DNA from: Phycisphaerae bacterium
GTDB lineage: Bacteria; Planctomycetota; Phycisphaerae; UBA1845; UTPLA1
Assembly (NCBI GenBank): GCA_019636475.1
Contig: JAHBXN010000003.1
Coordinates: 248,001-312,000 of the forward strand
DNA: 64,000 bases
Direction: 5' to 3'
The notes beneath the pieces are model-generated. The model saw only the letters and a list, made by a program, of their open reading frames with translations, searched no databases and was not told the DNA's origin. The position numbers and the translations under genes were made by a program. Of this stretch, positions 7,271 to 14,988 are shown piece after piece (the stretch's first letter is position 1; every line of letters begins with the position of its first letter).

Positions 7271-10200
7271 CTACTCGAGCCGGCAGTTCTGATCACAACC
7301 GTCGCCGGCAGCCTGATTGCCGTCGTCGCACTGCTCACCCGGTTCGACGATTCCGTTTCCGCAAACGGCCTGCGGGCACGGCTGCTTGTCCAGAATCGCG
7401 TGAACGAAGAACGGGATATCGCTCAAGCCCGGACCATCGCCGTCAAAGTCAACGCACGCGCAATTGATCTGCGGATCCGGATTGGGAACACCCAGCAGGC
7501 AATTGACGAACGCCTGGATGTCCTTTCCGTTCAGCACGCCATCTGCAAAAACATCGCCGGGGCAATAGCAAACCGCTTCGCACACGCAGCAGAGATTGAT
7601 CGTGCCGTCCGAAAGAACCGTTCGGACCTCGCGGCAGACTGTGCCAGGCGGGCAGACGCCCTTACACGATGGACCATTGCCCGTCGCCATCCGGATCGTA
7701 CCTGTCGTTGAGCCGGACATTCCCGCGAGCGGGCCGCCCGGAGCGCCGACGAAGTCGATTCGGTACGTGATGTCGAAGAAGCTGTCCACCGCCCAGTTGC
7801 CACCAGGCAACTGTGTCAGCGTCGTATGACCCGGGCTTGGCAGACCGAAGTCCGTCCCGCCGACCACGCGGAGCAGGTCGAAGTCCGGATCACCCGTGAT
7901 CTGACCGAACATCCGGAACATGTCCGTATCAAACGACTGGACCGGATCGCCTGGCGAGCGTGGCGCGGTATGCGCTTCGCACGAGAGCGGAATCGAGATC
8001 GGTCGGCTGAAGGTGGACAATGCGCCCGTCCCTTGTGCCTGGAACTGGATGTCGGAGTTGAAGCAGTCCTTCTGACCGCCGAGACTGCCGCCCGCCACTT
8101 CGCAAATGTTCGGTGGAATCAGTTGCGAGCATACCGTCGGCGTGCCTGCGTTCTCGTTGCAGATGAAGTTCGTGTGGATCGGAGCCAGTTGAATCGACGT
8201 GCCCGGCGGCAGACCATCCAGAATCATGTGGACATCGCTCGGGCTGAGATAGGCGCATCCGGCCGGGGGCAGCACGACTGTGCCTCCCGCGTCTGCAACG
8301 ACGCACGGATTTCCGCCGCCACGCGGATCGGCTCCGTCACCCGGGTTCCCGTCGCCGCTTCCACCACCAGCGAGCTGAACGCGACAAGAGTCATCACGTC
8401 GGCACTCACAACTGGTCACGGTCGTCTGACCTGTGGCAGGGTCGAAATTAACGCATGTCGGAACGCAAGCATGACCCGGCACGTCGCAAGGAGCCGGATT
8501 GCAGCCTTGGCCGTCAGGCCTCGGACCGCATTCGGGGACCGGACAGGTCGTGGTCGCACAAGTCGTTCCGGGGCCTTGAGGAATGCCGCCGAACTCAACA
8601 TGGCAACTGAGCGGATCGAGATCCAGACAGGTGCCATTGGGCAGACAGCATGCCTGTGCAAACGATTCGCACTCGCAGCAGACATTGATCGAACCGTCGG
8701 CCAGAACCGTCCGCACTTCGCGGCAGACGGTACCCGGCGGGCAGGAGCCCTGGCAGGCCGGTCCGCCACCCGTCGCCATCCGGATCGTACCCGTCGTTGA
8801 GCCGGACATTCCCGCGAGCGGGCCACCCGGAGCGCCGACGAAGTCGATTCGGTACGTGATGTCGAAGAAGCTGTCCACCGCCCAGTTGCCGCCCGGCAAC
8901 TGTGTCAGCGTCGTATGACCCGGGCTTGGCAGACCGAAATCCGTTCCGCCGACCACGCGGAGCAGGGTGAAGTCCGGATCACCCGTGATCTGACCGAACA
9001 TCCGGAACATCGTCGTATCAAACGACTGAATCGGATCACCCGGTGTTCGGGGCGCCGTGTGGGTCTCGAAGCTCAACGGAATGGTCACGCCACGGTTGAA
9101 GCCCGCCAGCGCGCCAGTGCCGTTCAGCGTGCCGTGCAGATTGGAATCCGAGCACTCCTGCTCACCACCCAGCGTACCGCCCGGCTGATCGCAATCGACG
9201 CCCGGGAATGGAGGCGGGAACGAGCACACACCGGCGGGTTGATCGCCGCGACAGATGAAGTCGGTGTGAATCGGGGCAAACTGAATCGTGGTGCCCGGCG
9301 GTAGACCGTCCAGAATCATGTGGACATCGCTCGGGCTCAGGTAGGCGCATCCGGCCGGGGGCAGCGTGACCGTGCCGCCGCCGTTATCCGGCACGACACA
9401 GGGATTGCCGCCGCCGCGTGGATCCGCGCCGTCACCGCCGCCCGGTGTGCCGCCCTGAATCACGGCATGGCACTCAGGCAGATATCGGCACTCGCAGGCG
9501 ATGACCGTCGACTGGCCGGTCGTCGGGTCAAATCGAATGCAACTAGGCTGGCACTCCTGTCCGGCGAGGGGGCAGCTAGTCTGCGCGCAGCCCGTTCCAT
9601 TTGGAAGAGGAGCACATCCTCCGCCACCGCATGTCACGGTCGCACAACTGGTTCCCGGGCCTTGCGGCACTCCGCCACCCAGGTCGCACTCCCAGACTTC
9701 CAGATCGGCGCATCCCCCGGTCGGAAGGCAGCAGGCCTGCAACAAAGGAAAACAGTTTACATTCTGGCAGGTGCTGCCGGGGCCACCGGGAATACCTCCC
9801 TGAAGCTGGCAATCGGCAACGGGAACATTCTCAACGCACGCGCCGGACGGCAGACAGCATGCCTGGTTGACGTTAATCAGACAGTCAACCGTCAGGCAGC
9901 TCGAACCCGGCGCCTGGGCCGTGCCGCCAATCGACGCACATTCGGTGGTGCTCGACACATTAACGCACATGCCATTGGGCAGGCAGCAGGCCAGGCCGGT
10001 TCCCGGAGGAAGTCCCGCCACCATGTGAATCGTGCCCGTGGTACTGCCCGACATTCCGGCCAGCGGACCGCCCGGCGAACCGATGAAGTCGATGCGATAG
10101 GTGATGTCGAAGAAGCTGTCGACCGCCCAGTTGCCGCCCGGCAACTGCGTTAAGGTGGTGTGACCCGGGCTGGGCAGTCCGAAGCCAGAGCCGGCCGTGA

Positions 10201-10726
10201 TCCGAAGCAGATCGAAATCAGGATCACCGGGAGGCAACTGGCCCTGCATGAAAAACATGTCCGTGTCAAACGACTGCACCGGCTGACCCGGCGTTCGCGG
10301 CTGAGTGCGGACCTGACACTGGATCGGCATGGTCACCGGGCGAGAGAAACCGGCGAGAACGCCGGTCCCGTTCGCCACGAATTCACCCGTCGACTGGAAG
10401 CAGTCCACGTTGCCGCCGCCAGGAGCCGGGCCCTCGCAGACGCCGGGGGGCGGACAGAACGGGAATCCCTGCGAGCCGCCCTCGCAGATGAAGTTTCTGT
10501 GGATGGGAGCGAATTCGATCGTCGTTCCGGGCGGAAGGCCGTCGATGATCGCATGAACCTCAGAGGGTGAAAGATACGCGCATCCCGCCGGAGGCAGCGT
10601 CACGGTGCCTCCGCCATTATCGGGAACGACGCACTGCCCCGAAGTTGTCGAGGAAATGCCGAGCAAGACCGACACGCTACAAATACACAGCCAGTTACCT
10701 GCAACGAAACGCAATCTCAACGACAT
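7271..10726 (-). CDS. Large secreted Cys-rich protein with three repeated modules, dockerin-like region and C-terminal Cys-rich repeat
   Basis: A 1151-residue exported protein. Residues 1-31 form a signal peptide. Three copies of a ~205-residue module start with CVVPDNGGGTVTLPPAGC (or CVVADAGG) and end with TGTIxMA, at about 31-232, 436-648 and 799-1012; each carries GCAYLSPS, LPPGT and PGHTTLTQLPGGNWAVDSFF. Between them lie ~37-residue Cys-rich repeats beginning ACCLPxG (four copies) and segments such as TVCREVRTVL. Residues ~1053-1121 look like a dockerin-type Ca-binding pair (GVLNGKDIQAF, DFDGDG). The last 30 residues, CGNGIVEPGEQCDDGN onward, match the Myxococcus-type Cys-rich (DUF4215) repeat. 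GGGAG precedes the ATG. Function unknown; an extracellular or surface structural role is inference. Confidence 0.88.
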   Translation of the reverse strand: MSLRLRFVAGNWLCICSVSVLLGISSTTSGQCVVPDNGGGTVTLPPAGCAYLSPSEVHAIIDGLPPGTTIEFAPIHRNFICEGGSQGFPFCPPPGVCEGPAPGGGNVDCFQSTGEFVANGTGVLAGFSRPVTMPIQCQVRTQPRTPGQPVQSFDTDMFFMQGQLPPGDPDFDLLRITAGSGFGLPSPGHTTLTQLPGGNWAVDSFFDITYRIDFIGSPGGPLAGMSGSTTGTIHMVAGLPPGTGLACCLPNGMCVNVSSTTECASIGGTAQAPGSSCLTVDCLINVNQACCLPSGACVENVPVADCQLQGGIPGGPGSTCQNVNCFPLLQACCLPTGGCADLEVWECDLGGGVPQGPGTSCATVTCGGGGCAPLPNGTGCAQTSCPLAGQECQPSCIRFDPTTGQSTVIACECRYLPECHAVIQGGTPGGGDGADPRGGGNPCVVPDNGGGTVTLPPAGCAYLSPSDVHMILDGLPPGTTIQFAPIHTDFICRGDQPAGVCSFPPPFPGVDCDQPGGTLGGEQECSDSNLHGTLNGTGALAGFNRGVTIPLSFETHTAPRTPGDPIQSFDTTMFRMFGQITGDPDFTLLRVVGGTDFGLPSPGHTTLTQLPGGNWAVDSFFDITYRIDFVGAPGGPLAGMSGSTTGTIRMATGGGPACQGSCPPGTVCREVRTVLADGSINVCCECESFAQACCLPNGTCLDLDPLSCHVEFGGIPQGPGTTCATTTCPVPECGPRPDGQGCNPAPCDVPGHACVPTCVNFDPATGQTTVTSCECRRDDSCRVQLAGGGSGDGNPGDGADPRGGGNPCVVADAGGTVVLPPAGCAYLSPSDVHMILDGLPPGTSIQLAPIHTNFICNENAGTPTVCSQLIPPNICEVAGGSLGGQKDCFNSDIQFQAQGTGALSTFSRPISIPLSCEAHTAPRSPGDPVQSFDTDMFRMFGQITGDPDFDLLRVVGGTDFGLPSPGHTTLTQLPGGNWAVDSFFDITYRIDFVGAPGGPLAGMSGSTTGTIRMATGNGPSCKGVCPPGTVCREVRTVLSDGTINLCCVCEAVCYCPGDVFADGVLNGKDIQAFVNCLLGVPNPDPQINCACVDFDGDGPGLSDIPFFVHAILDKQPCPQAVCGNGIVEPGEQCDDGNQAAGDGCDQNCRLE
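7681..7980. repeat. Long direct repeat, copy 1 (within the modular protein gene)
   Basis: Near-identical to 8770-9069 with an offset of 1089 bases, exactly 363 codons, so the reading frame is kept. It encodes the end of the third protein module. The high identity suggests recent internal duplication or gene conversion. Confidence 0.85.
8770..9069. repeat. Long direct repeat, copy 2
   Basis: Near-identical to 7681-7980 over most of its length; it encodes the end of the second module. The two copies differ by scattered substitutions and diverge towards the right end, after about 9030. Confidence 0.85.
10018..10317. repeat. Long direct repeat, copy 3 (more diverged)
   Basis: Same module end as the copies at 7681 and 8770 but with many more substitutions, offset 1248 bases (416 codons) from copy 2. 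This suggests an older duplication than the one separating the first two copies. Confidence 0.75.
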
Positions 10727-11504
10727 AAATAATGCTCCCGATTTACTGTTCCCACCCTATCCAAAGGATTGGCTATCGATCTCACCGCGATGAAGACGTT
10801 CCACGCCGGTCATGCGGCTAGTCATACGGATTCGATGCGCGATTCTGCGCGCGGTCTGGAGGGATGAAGTCGCGTTTGCACTTTGAATCGTTCGGCGAAT
10901 TGTGGAGAGGCCGCTCCGATGAGCGCGGCATCTCCGCCACGCCATTTGATGGGGAAGCGCGCAAGAACGACGCGCGTCTATCGACCGAATTGCCGGCATT
11001 CTTCCCACCCAAACACCGATTACGCAACTAGAGCTCGGCCAACGTTTCGCCGTCGACCACCCTATCCCATGACTGCGTTCGGCACTTGCAAACCCACATG
11101 GCCCGACAACTTCGATCAATAGCTTGTGCACCCTATCCGCACAATCCACCGATCCTGTGAGCTGCATTAACCCGAAAAAGACCCGAACAGGTCATTTCCG
11201 ATAAATGCGAGAGTAACAAGATGGCCAGCCCGTCGTCAATGAGAAACTCAAACTGATTACCCTTCCGTATTGCTCACTGTTCCGTAACAAGCGCTTGTTC
11301 TGATTCATCAACCCGATCCCTTCAACAGCGTGTCAACTCCGGTTCTGGGTTACGAGATGCGTCAAAAACGGCATGAAAACACGTCGTCTTGACCGACTGA
11401 ATCAATGTCGACTAACTTTGTCGGGGCGAGTGGCGAGCCTGAAGTATCGATGGAACCCGATACAAGGGCCTTCCGGTGCTGCTTGGCTTCTTGGAACCGA
11501 CGAA
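10727..11504. other. Long intergenic region with repeated 10-mer and palindrome
   Basis: No convincing gene lies between the divergent modular-protein and amidohydrolase genes; the short frames here lack family signals. The stretch holds three identical copies of CACCCTATCC (10753-10762, 11058-11067, 11129-11138) and a perfect 14-base palindrome AACAAGCGCTTGTT (11286-11299). Both could be regulatory sites. An in-frame extension of the amidohydrolase from ATG 11373 is possible and would shorten this gap. Confidence 0.5.
11286..11299. promoter_or_regulatory. Perfect 14-base palindrome, possible operator
   Basis: AACAAGC followed directly by GCTTGTT, about 200 bases upstream of the amidohydrolase start. 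The form fits a dimeric repressor site, but no nearby regulator is identified and only one copy is seen. Confidence 0.3.
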
Positions 11505-12419
11505 GTGATTGTCGATTGTCATACCCATATCTGGGAATCCGCCGAGCAGGTTGGCACCGCTTCCCTAGGCGTATCCCAGCGGGCGGGCCACGGCTCCGAG
11601 CACAGCGGAAATGGGTGTCCGGACGCTTCGGTCGAGCATCATCGCAGGGCAACCGAGCCGGTTGATAAGACCTTCGTGATCGGCTTCAAGAGTCGCTATC
11701 TTGGCGTGTCGGTTTCGAGTGAATTCATCTTCAACTATGTCCGGCAATCACCGGATCGACTGATCGGCGTGGCCGGAATCGATCCGACGAACGTGGATGA
11801 AGCGCTCGACGAATTGCAGCAGGCCCACGCCGAATACGGCATGAAGGCGATCGCCGTCTCGCCCGCAGCGCAGGACTTTCATCCCTCCGACAGTCGCGCG
11901 ATGCAGGTTTTTTCCGAAGCGGCCCGCCTCCGGAAACCGGTTCTATTCCAACAGGGAATTCACTTCAATTGCGCCGCAAAGATGGAATTCGCGCGACCGT
12001 CGCTCCTCGACGAAGTTGCCCGCGATCTGCCGCAGTTACGCATGGTGATCGCGCACATGGGGTATCCATGGATCGACGAGTGCGTCGTCCTTCTTGGTAA
12101 ACATCCCAACGTTTATGCCGACATCGCGTCGCTGATTCAGCGTCCCTGGCAGGCTTATAACGCGCTGCTGGCGGCGTATCAGTACGGCGTGATCGACAAA
12201 CTTCTGTTCGGAAGCGATTTTCCGTTCGCCACGCCGACCAAGGCGATTGAGTCGCTCTACCGCATCAACCACCTTGTCACCGGCACGAATCTTCCGACGA
12301 TTCCGCGTCAGTCGCTCGTGTCCATCGTCGAACGCGACGCGCTTTCGATTCTCGGAATTGAACCGACCGGGTTCGTGTCGGCCAAATCAAGCCACGCGAT
12401 CCTCGATCAGGAGCCCTGA
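11505..12419 (+). CDS. Amidohydrolase-2 family metal-dependent hydrolase
   Basis: A TIM-barrel metal hydrolase of the COG2159 (amidohydrolase_2) type, about 304 residues. The start VIVDCHTHIW provides the first-strand HxH metal ligands. Later motifs are GVAGIDP, a QQGIHF segment, IAHMGYPW (metal His) and FGSDFPF (catalytic Asp). Relatives are decarboxylases or hydrolases of aromatic or lactone substrates; the substrate here cannot be told. GTG 11505 places the HxH at the usual distance from the N-terminus; ATG 11373 is in frame and would add 44 residues without recognisable signal. It is followed six bases later by the next gene. Confidence 0.85.
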   Translation: MIVDCHTHIWESAEQVGTASLGVSQRAGHGSEHSGNGCPDASVEHHRRATEPVDKTFVIGFKSRYLGVSVSSEFIFNYVRQSPDRLIGVAGIDPTNVDEALDELQQAHAEYGMKAIAVSPAAQDFHPSDSRAMQVFSEAARLRKPVLFQQGIHFNCAAKMEFARPSLLDEVARDLPQLRMVIAHMGYPWIDECVVLLGKHPNVYADIASLIQRPWQAYNALLAAYQYGVIDKLLFGSDFPFATPTKAIESLYRINHLVTGTNLPTIPRQSLVSIVERDALSILGIEPTGFVSAKSSHAILDQEP

Positions 12420-12425
12420 TCCCCG

Positions 12426-13193
12426 ATGTCGAGCTCACCCCGGCGACAATCAACCGGGCGTCCATGGCGATGTGAGGCCTCGCGCATCCGGCACGCCTTG
12501 GCAGCCGCGGCGGCTGTGGTGATGTCATGTGCGTGTCATCAGGAGACGACCCGAATCGAACTCGTCTCGTTTCGCGATGCCCAGAAAAACGACACATTCA
12601 CGGAAACCTTTCCGCGTGGTTATTTTCGGATGAACAGCGAGCAAAGCATCGAGATCGTTCTCGAACTTGAGCCGCGCATACTCGAAGTTCCGCACCTTGA
12701 GAAACAACGCGCATCCCGGCCGTCGAACGTCGATTCGTCCGACGGCGTTGACGGCATGGATCAAACGCCTGACGCCGACCCGGAACCATTGAATGATCTG
12801 GTCTGGACTTCGCAGCTTCTGCATATCCAACTTTTGTGGCATGCCCTACCCGGCAAGTCGTACGCGGAAAGCACGCAAACCAACGCCGCCATCACCTATT
12901 GTCTGGTCAACGGTGACAACGCGATCAGCTACGAAGGCGCCGGGTTCGTGTTCTTCAAACTCTCCCGCGACGGCGAGAAAATCTCCGGACGGATCGAGTC
13001 CGCATCGCTTCGCCCGACGCGATTCGGTCGCGATCCGATTGACCTCTTCGGCCCCTGCCGGATTACCGGTGAGTTTCACGCCTCGGTCGGCCACCGCGAA
13101 GTGGCATCGGTGCGTCAGCGATTGAGAAGACTGCTCGGCAAGCCGGCGGCGGGAGGCCGGCCTTCGACGGACAGACGAGGCAACAGACCGTGA
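12426..13193 (+). CDS. Putative lipoprotein of unknown function
   Basis: A 255-residue protein with a basic N-terminus followed by a hydrophobic stretch (HALAAAAAVVMSCAC, about 23-37) that could be a signal with a weak lipobox. The body has an acidic linker (SSDGVDGMDQTPDADPE) and a beta-rich region (LVNGDNAISYEGAGFVFFKL, then RESASLRPTRFG-like strands), ending in a basic Pro/Gly-rich tail. No known domain is recognised. Its stop overlaps the GTG start of the HIT gene by four bases, so the two are probably co-translated. Confidence 0.65.
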   Translation: MSSSPRRQSTGRPWRCEASRIRHALAAAAAVVMSCACHQETTRIELVSFRDAQKNDTFTETFPRGYFRMNSEQSIEIVLELEPRILEVPHLEKQRASRPSNVDSSDGVDGMDQTPDADPEPLNDLVWTSQLLHIQLLWHALPGKSYAESTQTNAAITYCLVNGDNAISYEGAGFVFFKLSRDGEKISGRIESASLRPTRFGRDPIDLFGPCRITGEFHASVGHREVASVRQRLRRLLGKPAAGGRPSTDRRGNRP

Positions 13194-13726
13194 GTGACTT
13201 CAGCAAGAACGTCTGGGCGCCGTGGCGAATGGAGTACATTCATTCGTTGCCGGGTATTGAGTCGCCCGCGGCGACCGCGCGAGAGGGGTGCTTCCTGTGC
13301 GACTACGCTGCCCAGCCCGAGCAGGACGCCGCCAATCTCGTCGTCGGACGGCGTGACTCGGCCTTAGTCGTCCTGAATCGGTACCCCTACACCAATGGAC
13401 ATCTGCTGATTGCGCTCAATGAACACAAAGCCGACCTCGCGGAGCTCAGCGATAGCCAGATGCTGGCAGTCTGGGGCCTGACGCGGGATGCGAAGCTGCT
13501 GCTTACCGAACTATTGCGGCCGGATGGCTTCAACATCGGCATCAACTTCGGCCGCTGTGCAGGCGCCGGCCTGCCGGGGCATCTTCATATTCATGTCGTG
13601 CCCCGTTGGAACGGTGATACCAACTTCATGGCGGTCGTCGGCGATGTTCGCGTCATTCCACAGGCCCTGGCGCAGGTTTGCGATCAACTTCGATTGATCG
13701 CGCCAAGATTCAATATCGGAACCTGA
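13190..13726 (+). CDS. HIT-family nucleotide hydrolase/transferase
   Basis: A 178-residue histidine-triad protein. The signature HLHIHVVPRW holds the catalytic His triad of nucleoside-phosphate hydrolases. The N-terminus NVWAPWRMEYI and the CFLCDY pair (a zinc-type CxxC) are typical of the branch related to diadenosine tetraphosphate phosphorylases/hydrolases. NRYPYTNGHLLIALNEHK is the conserved nucleotide-binding region. GTG 13190 is the start, sharing GTGA with the previous stop. Likely cleaves dinucleoside polyphosphates or AMP-linked substrates in the cytoplasm; the exact substrate is inference. Confidence 0.92.
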   Translation: MSDFSKNVWAPWRMEYIHSLPGIESPAATAREGCFLCDYAAQPEQDAANLVVGRRDSALVVLNRYPYTNGHLLIALNEHKADLAELSDSQMLAVWGLTRDAKLLLTELLRPDGFNIGINFGRCAGAGLPGHLHIHVVPRWNGDTNFMAVVGDVRVIPQALAQVCDQLRLIAPRFNIGT

Positions 13727-13740
13727 TACAATCCACCGCC

Positions 13741-14907
13741 ATGGCTGCCACCGCGCCGCGACAATCACCGCTCGCTGATTTCGCCGTTCATGACGATTCG
13801 TCGCGCGGCCGGGTTCACCCTCGCCCCGATGCAGCCGACGAACGCCCGTTTGACCTGGATCGCCACCGCATCATCAGTTGCATGGCCTTTCGCCGGCTGA
13901 TGTACAAGACGCAGGTTTTCATCACGGGTCAAACGGATCACTTCCGGACTCGACTCAGCCACACGCTCGAAGTCATGGCGCAGGCGGAGCGACTCGCTCG
14001 ATTGATCGGCGTCAATGATCGGCTCGCCGGCGCGGTCGCATTGGCTCACGACCTTGGACACTCGCCATTCGGACACGCGGGCGAGAAGGCGCTTTCCCAG
14101 TTGATGAAAGGTCACGGCGGATTCGAGCACAACGTCCAGTCATTGCGGGTCGTTGATTATCTCGAGCATCCCTACCCCGGATTTCGGGGGTTGAATCTTT
14201 CCTTTGAACTGCGGGAATCGCTTATCAAGCACCAGACTCGATTCGACCACCCGAGCGCGGCAGGATCGAAGGACAACCAAATCGCCGCACTCTTCGAAGT
14301 CGGGCCACGCTGTCCGATCGAAGGTCAGATTGCGAATGTCGCGGACCTGGTCGCTTACACCCTGCACGATATCGAGGACAGCCTCGGGCAAGGAATACTT
14401 ACTGAGACCACCCTGATGGGAAGCCGCCTTTGGAGGGAAGCGGCTGAGCCGATTCGGGCCGCCTACCCCGACAAGAATATTCACGCCCTCCGTCGCCCGA
14501 TCATTGACCGGCTGGCGTCGCGCCTGAACGAAGACGCCGATTGCAACACGCGGGAGCAGATCAAGGTGGCGCGGATTCGGAGCATCGAAGATGTGCGACG
14601 CCACCATTGCGATGTCGTGGGGTTTTCGAGCGCGATGCAGAAGGGCGTGGACGAGTTGCAGAAGATTCTCATGGAGTCCGTCTATCGACATCATCGCGTC
14701 GTCCGAATGGATTTGAAGGCCAAGCGACTGATTGCCGAATTATTTGAGGCATATCTCAACGAGCCGAAGCTGTTGCCGTCGAGATTCCGAAGCCGAATAC
14801 CCGATCAGACGGCGCACCGAGTGATCTGCGATTACATTGCCGGCATGACGGACCGCTTCTGCCAGCGCGAGCATCAGCGTCTGTTCGCGCCTTTCCACTT
14901 TGACTAG
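13741..14907 (+). CDS. dGTPase-like HD-domain deoxynucleoside triphosphohydrolase
   Basis: A 388-residue enzyme of the Dgt-like family, which removes triphosphate from dNTPs and so tunes the nucleotide pool. HD-domain metal ligands are visible: His74 in RLSHTLEV, His103-Asp104 in LAHDLGHSPFGH, and the later DLVAYTLHDIED Asp. SCMAFRRLMYKTQVF near residues 47-60 is also family-typical. ATG 13741 lies 14 bases after the HIT stop; an upstream in-frame ATG at 13678 would overlap the HIT gene and is less likely. The short form resembles the 'deoxyguanosinetriphosphate triphosphohydrolase-like protein' branch rather than E. coli Dgt. Confidence 0.92.
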   Translation: MAATAPRQSPLADFAVHDDSSRGRVHPRPDAADERPFDLDRHRIISCMAFRRLMYKTQVFITGQTDHFRTRLSHTLEVMAQAERLARLIGVNDRLAGAVALAHDLGHSPFGHAGEKALSQLMKGHGGFEHNVQSLRVVDYLEHPYPGFRGLNLSFELRESLIKHQTRFDHPSAAGSKDNQIAALFEVGPRCPIEGQIANVADLVAYTLHDIEDSLGQGILTETTLMGSRLWREAAEPIRAAYPDKNIHALRRPIIDRLASRLNEDADCNTREQIKVARIRSIEDVRRHHCDVVGFSSAMQKGVDELQKILMESVYRHHRVVRMDLKAKRLIAELFEAYLNEPKLLPSRFRSRIPDQTAHRVICDYIAGMTDRFCQREHQRLFAPFHFD

Positions 14908-14988
14908 GATCCGGGGCCCATCGAGGATTCAGCACGTGATGAGCCCCTCACCAAAGGCAAGTGTCACGCCTACAATTCCCGCACGAGC

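Noticed and set aside
7826-10153. Long plus-strand frames opposite the modular protein gene
   Set aside because: They arise from repeated sequence and codon bias of the minus-strand gene; no ribosome site or family signal, whereas the minus frame shows clear repeats and a signal peptide.
7681-10317. Direct repeats considered as a CRISPR array
   Set aside because: Repeats are about 300 bases, in frame, few in number and coding; CRISPR repeats are short with unique spacers.
10757-11167. Minus-strand frame of 136 codons in the large intergenic region
   Set aside because: Very basic, no recognised motif and no ribosome site; more likely random frame in GC-rich DNA.
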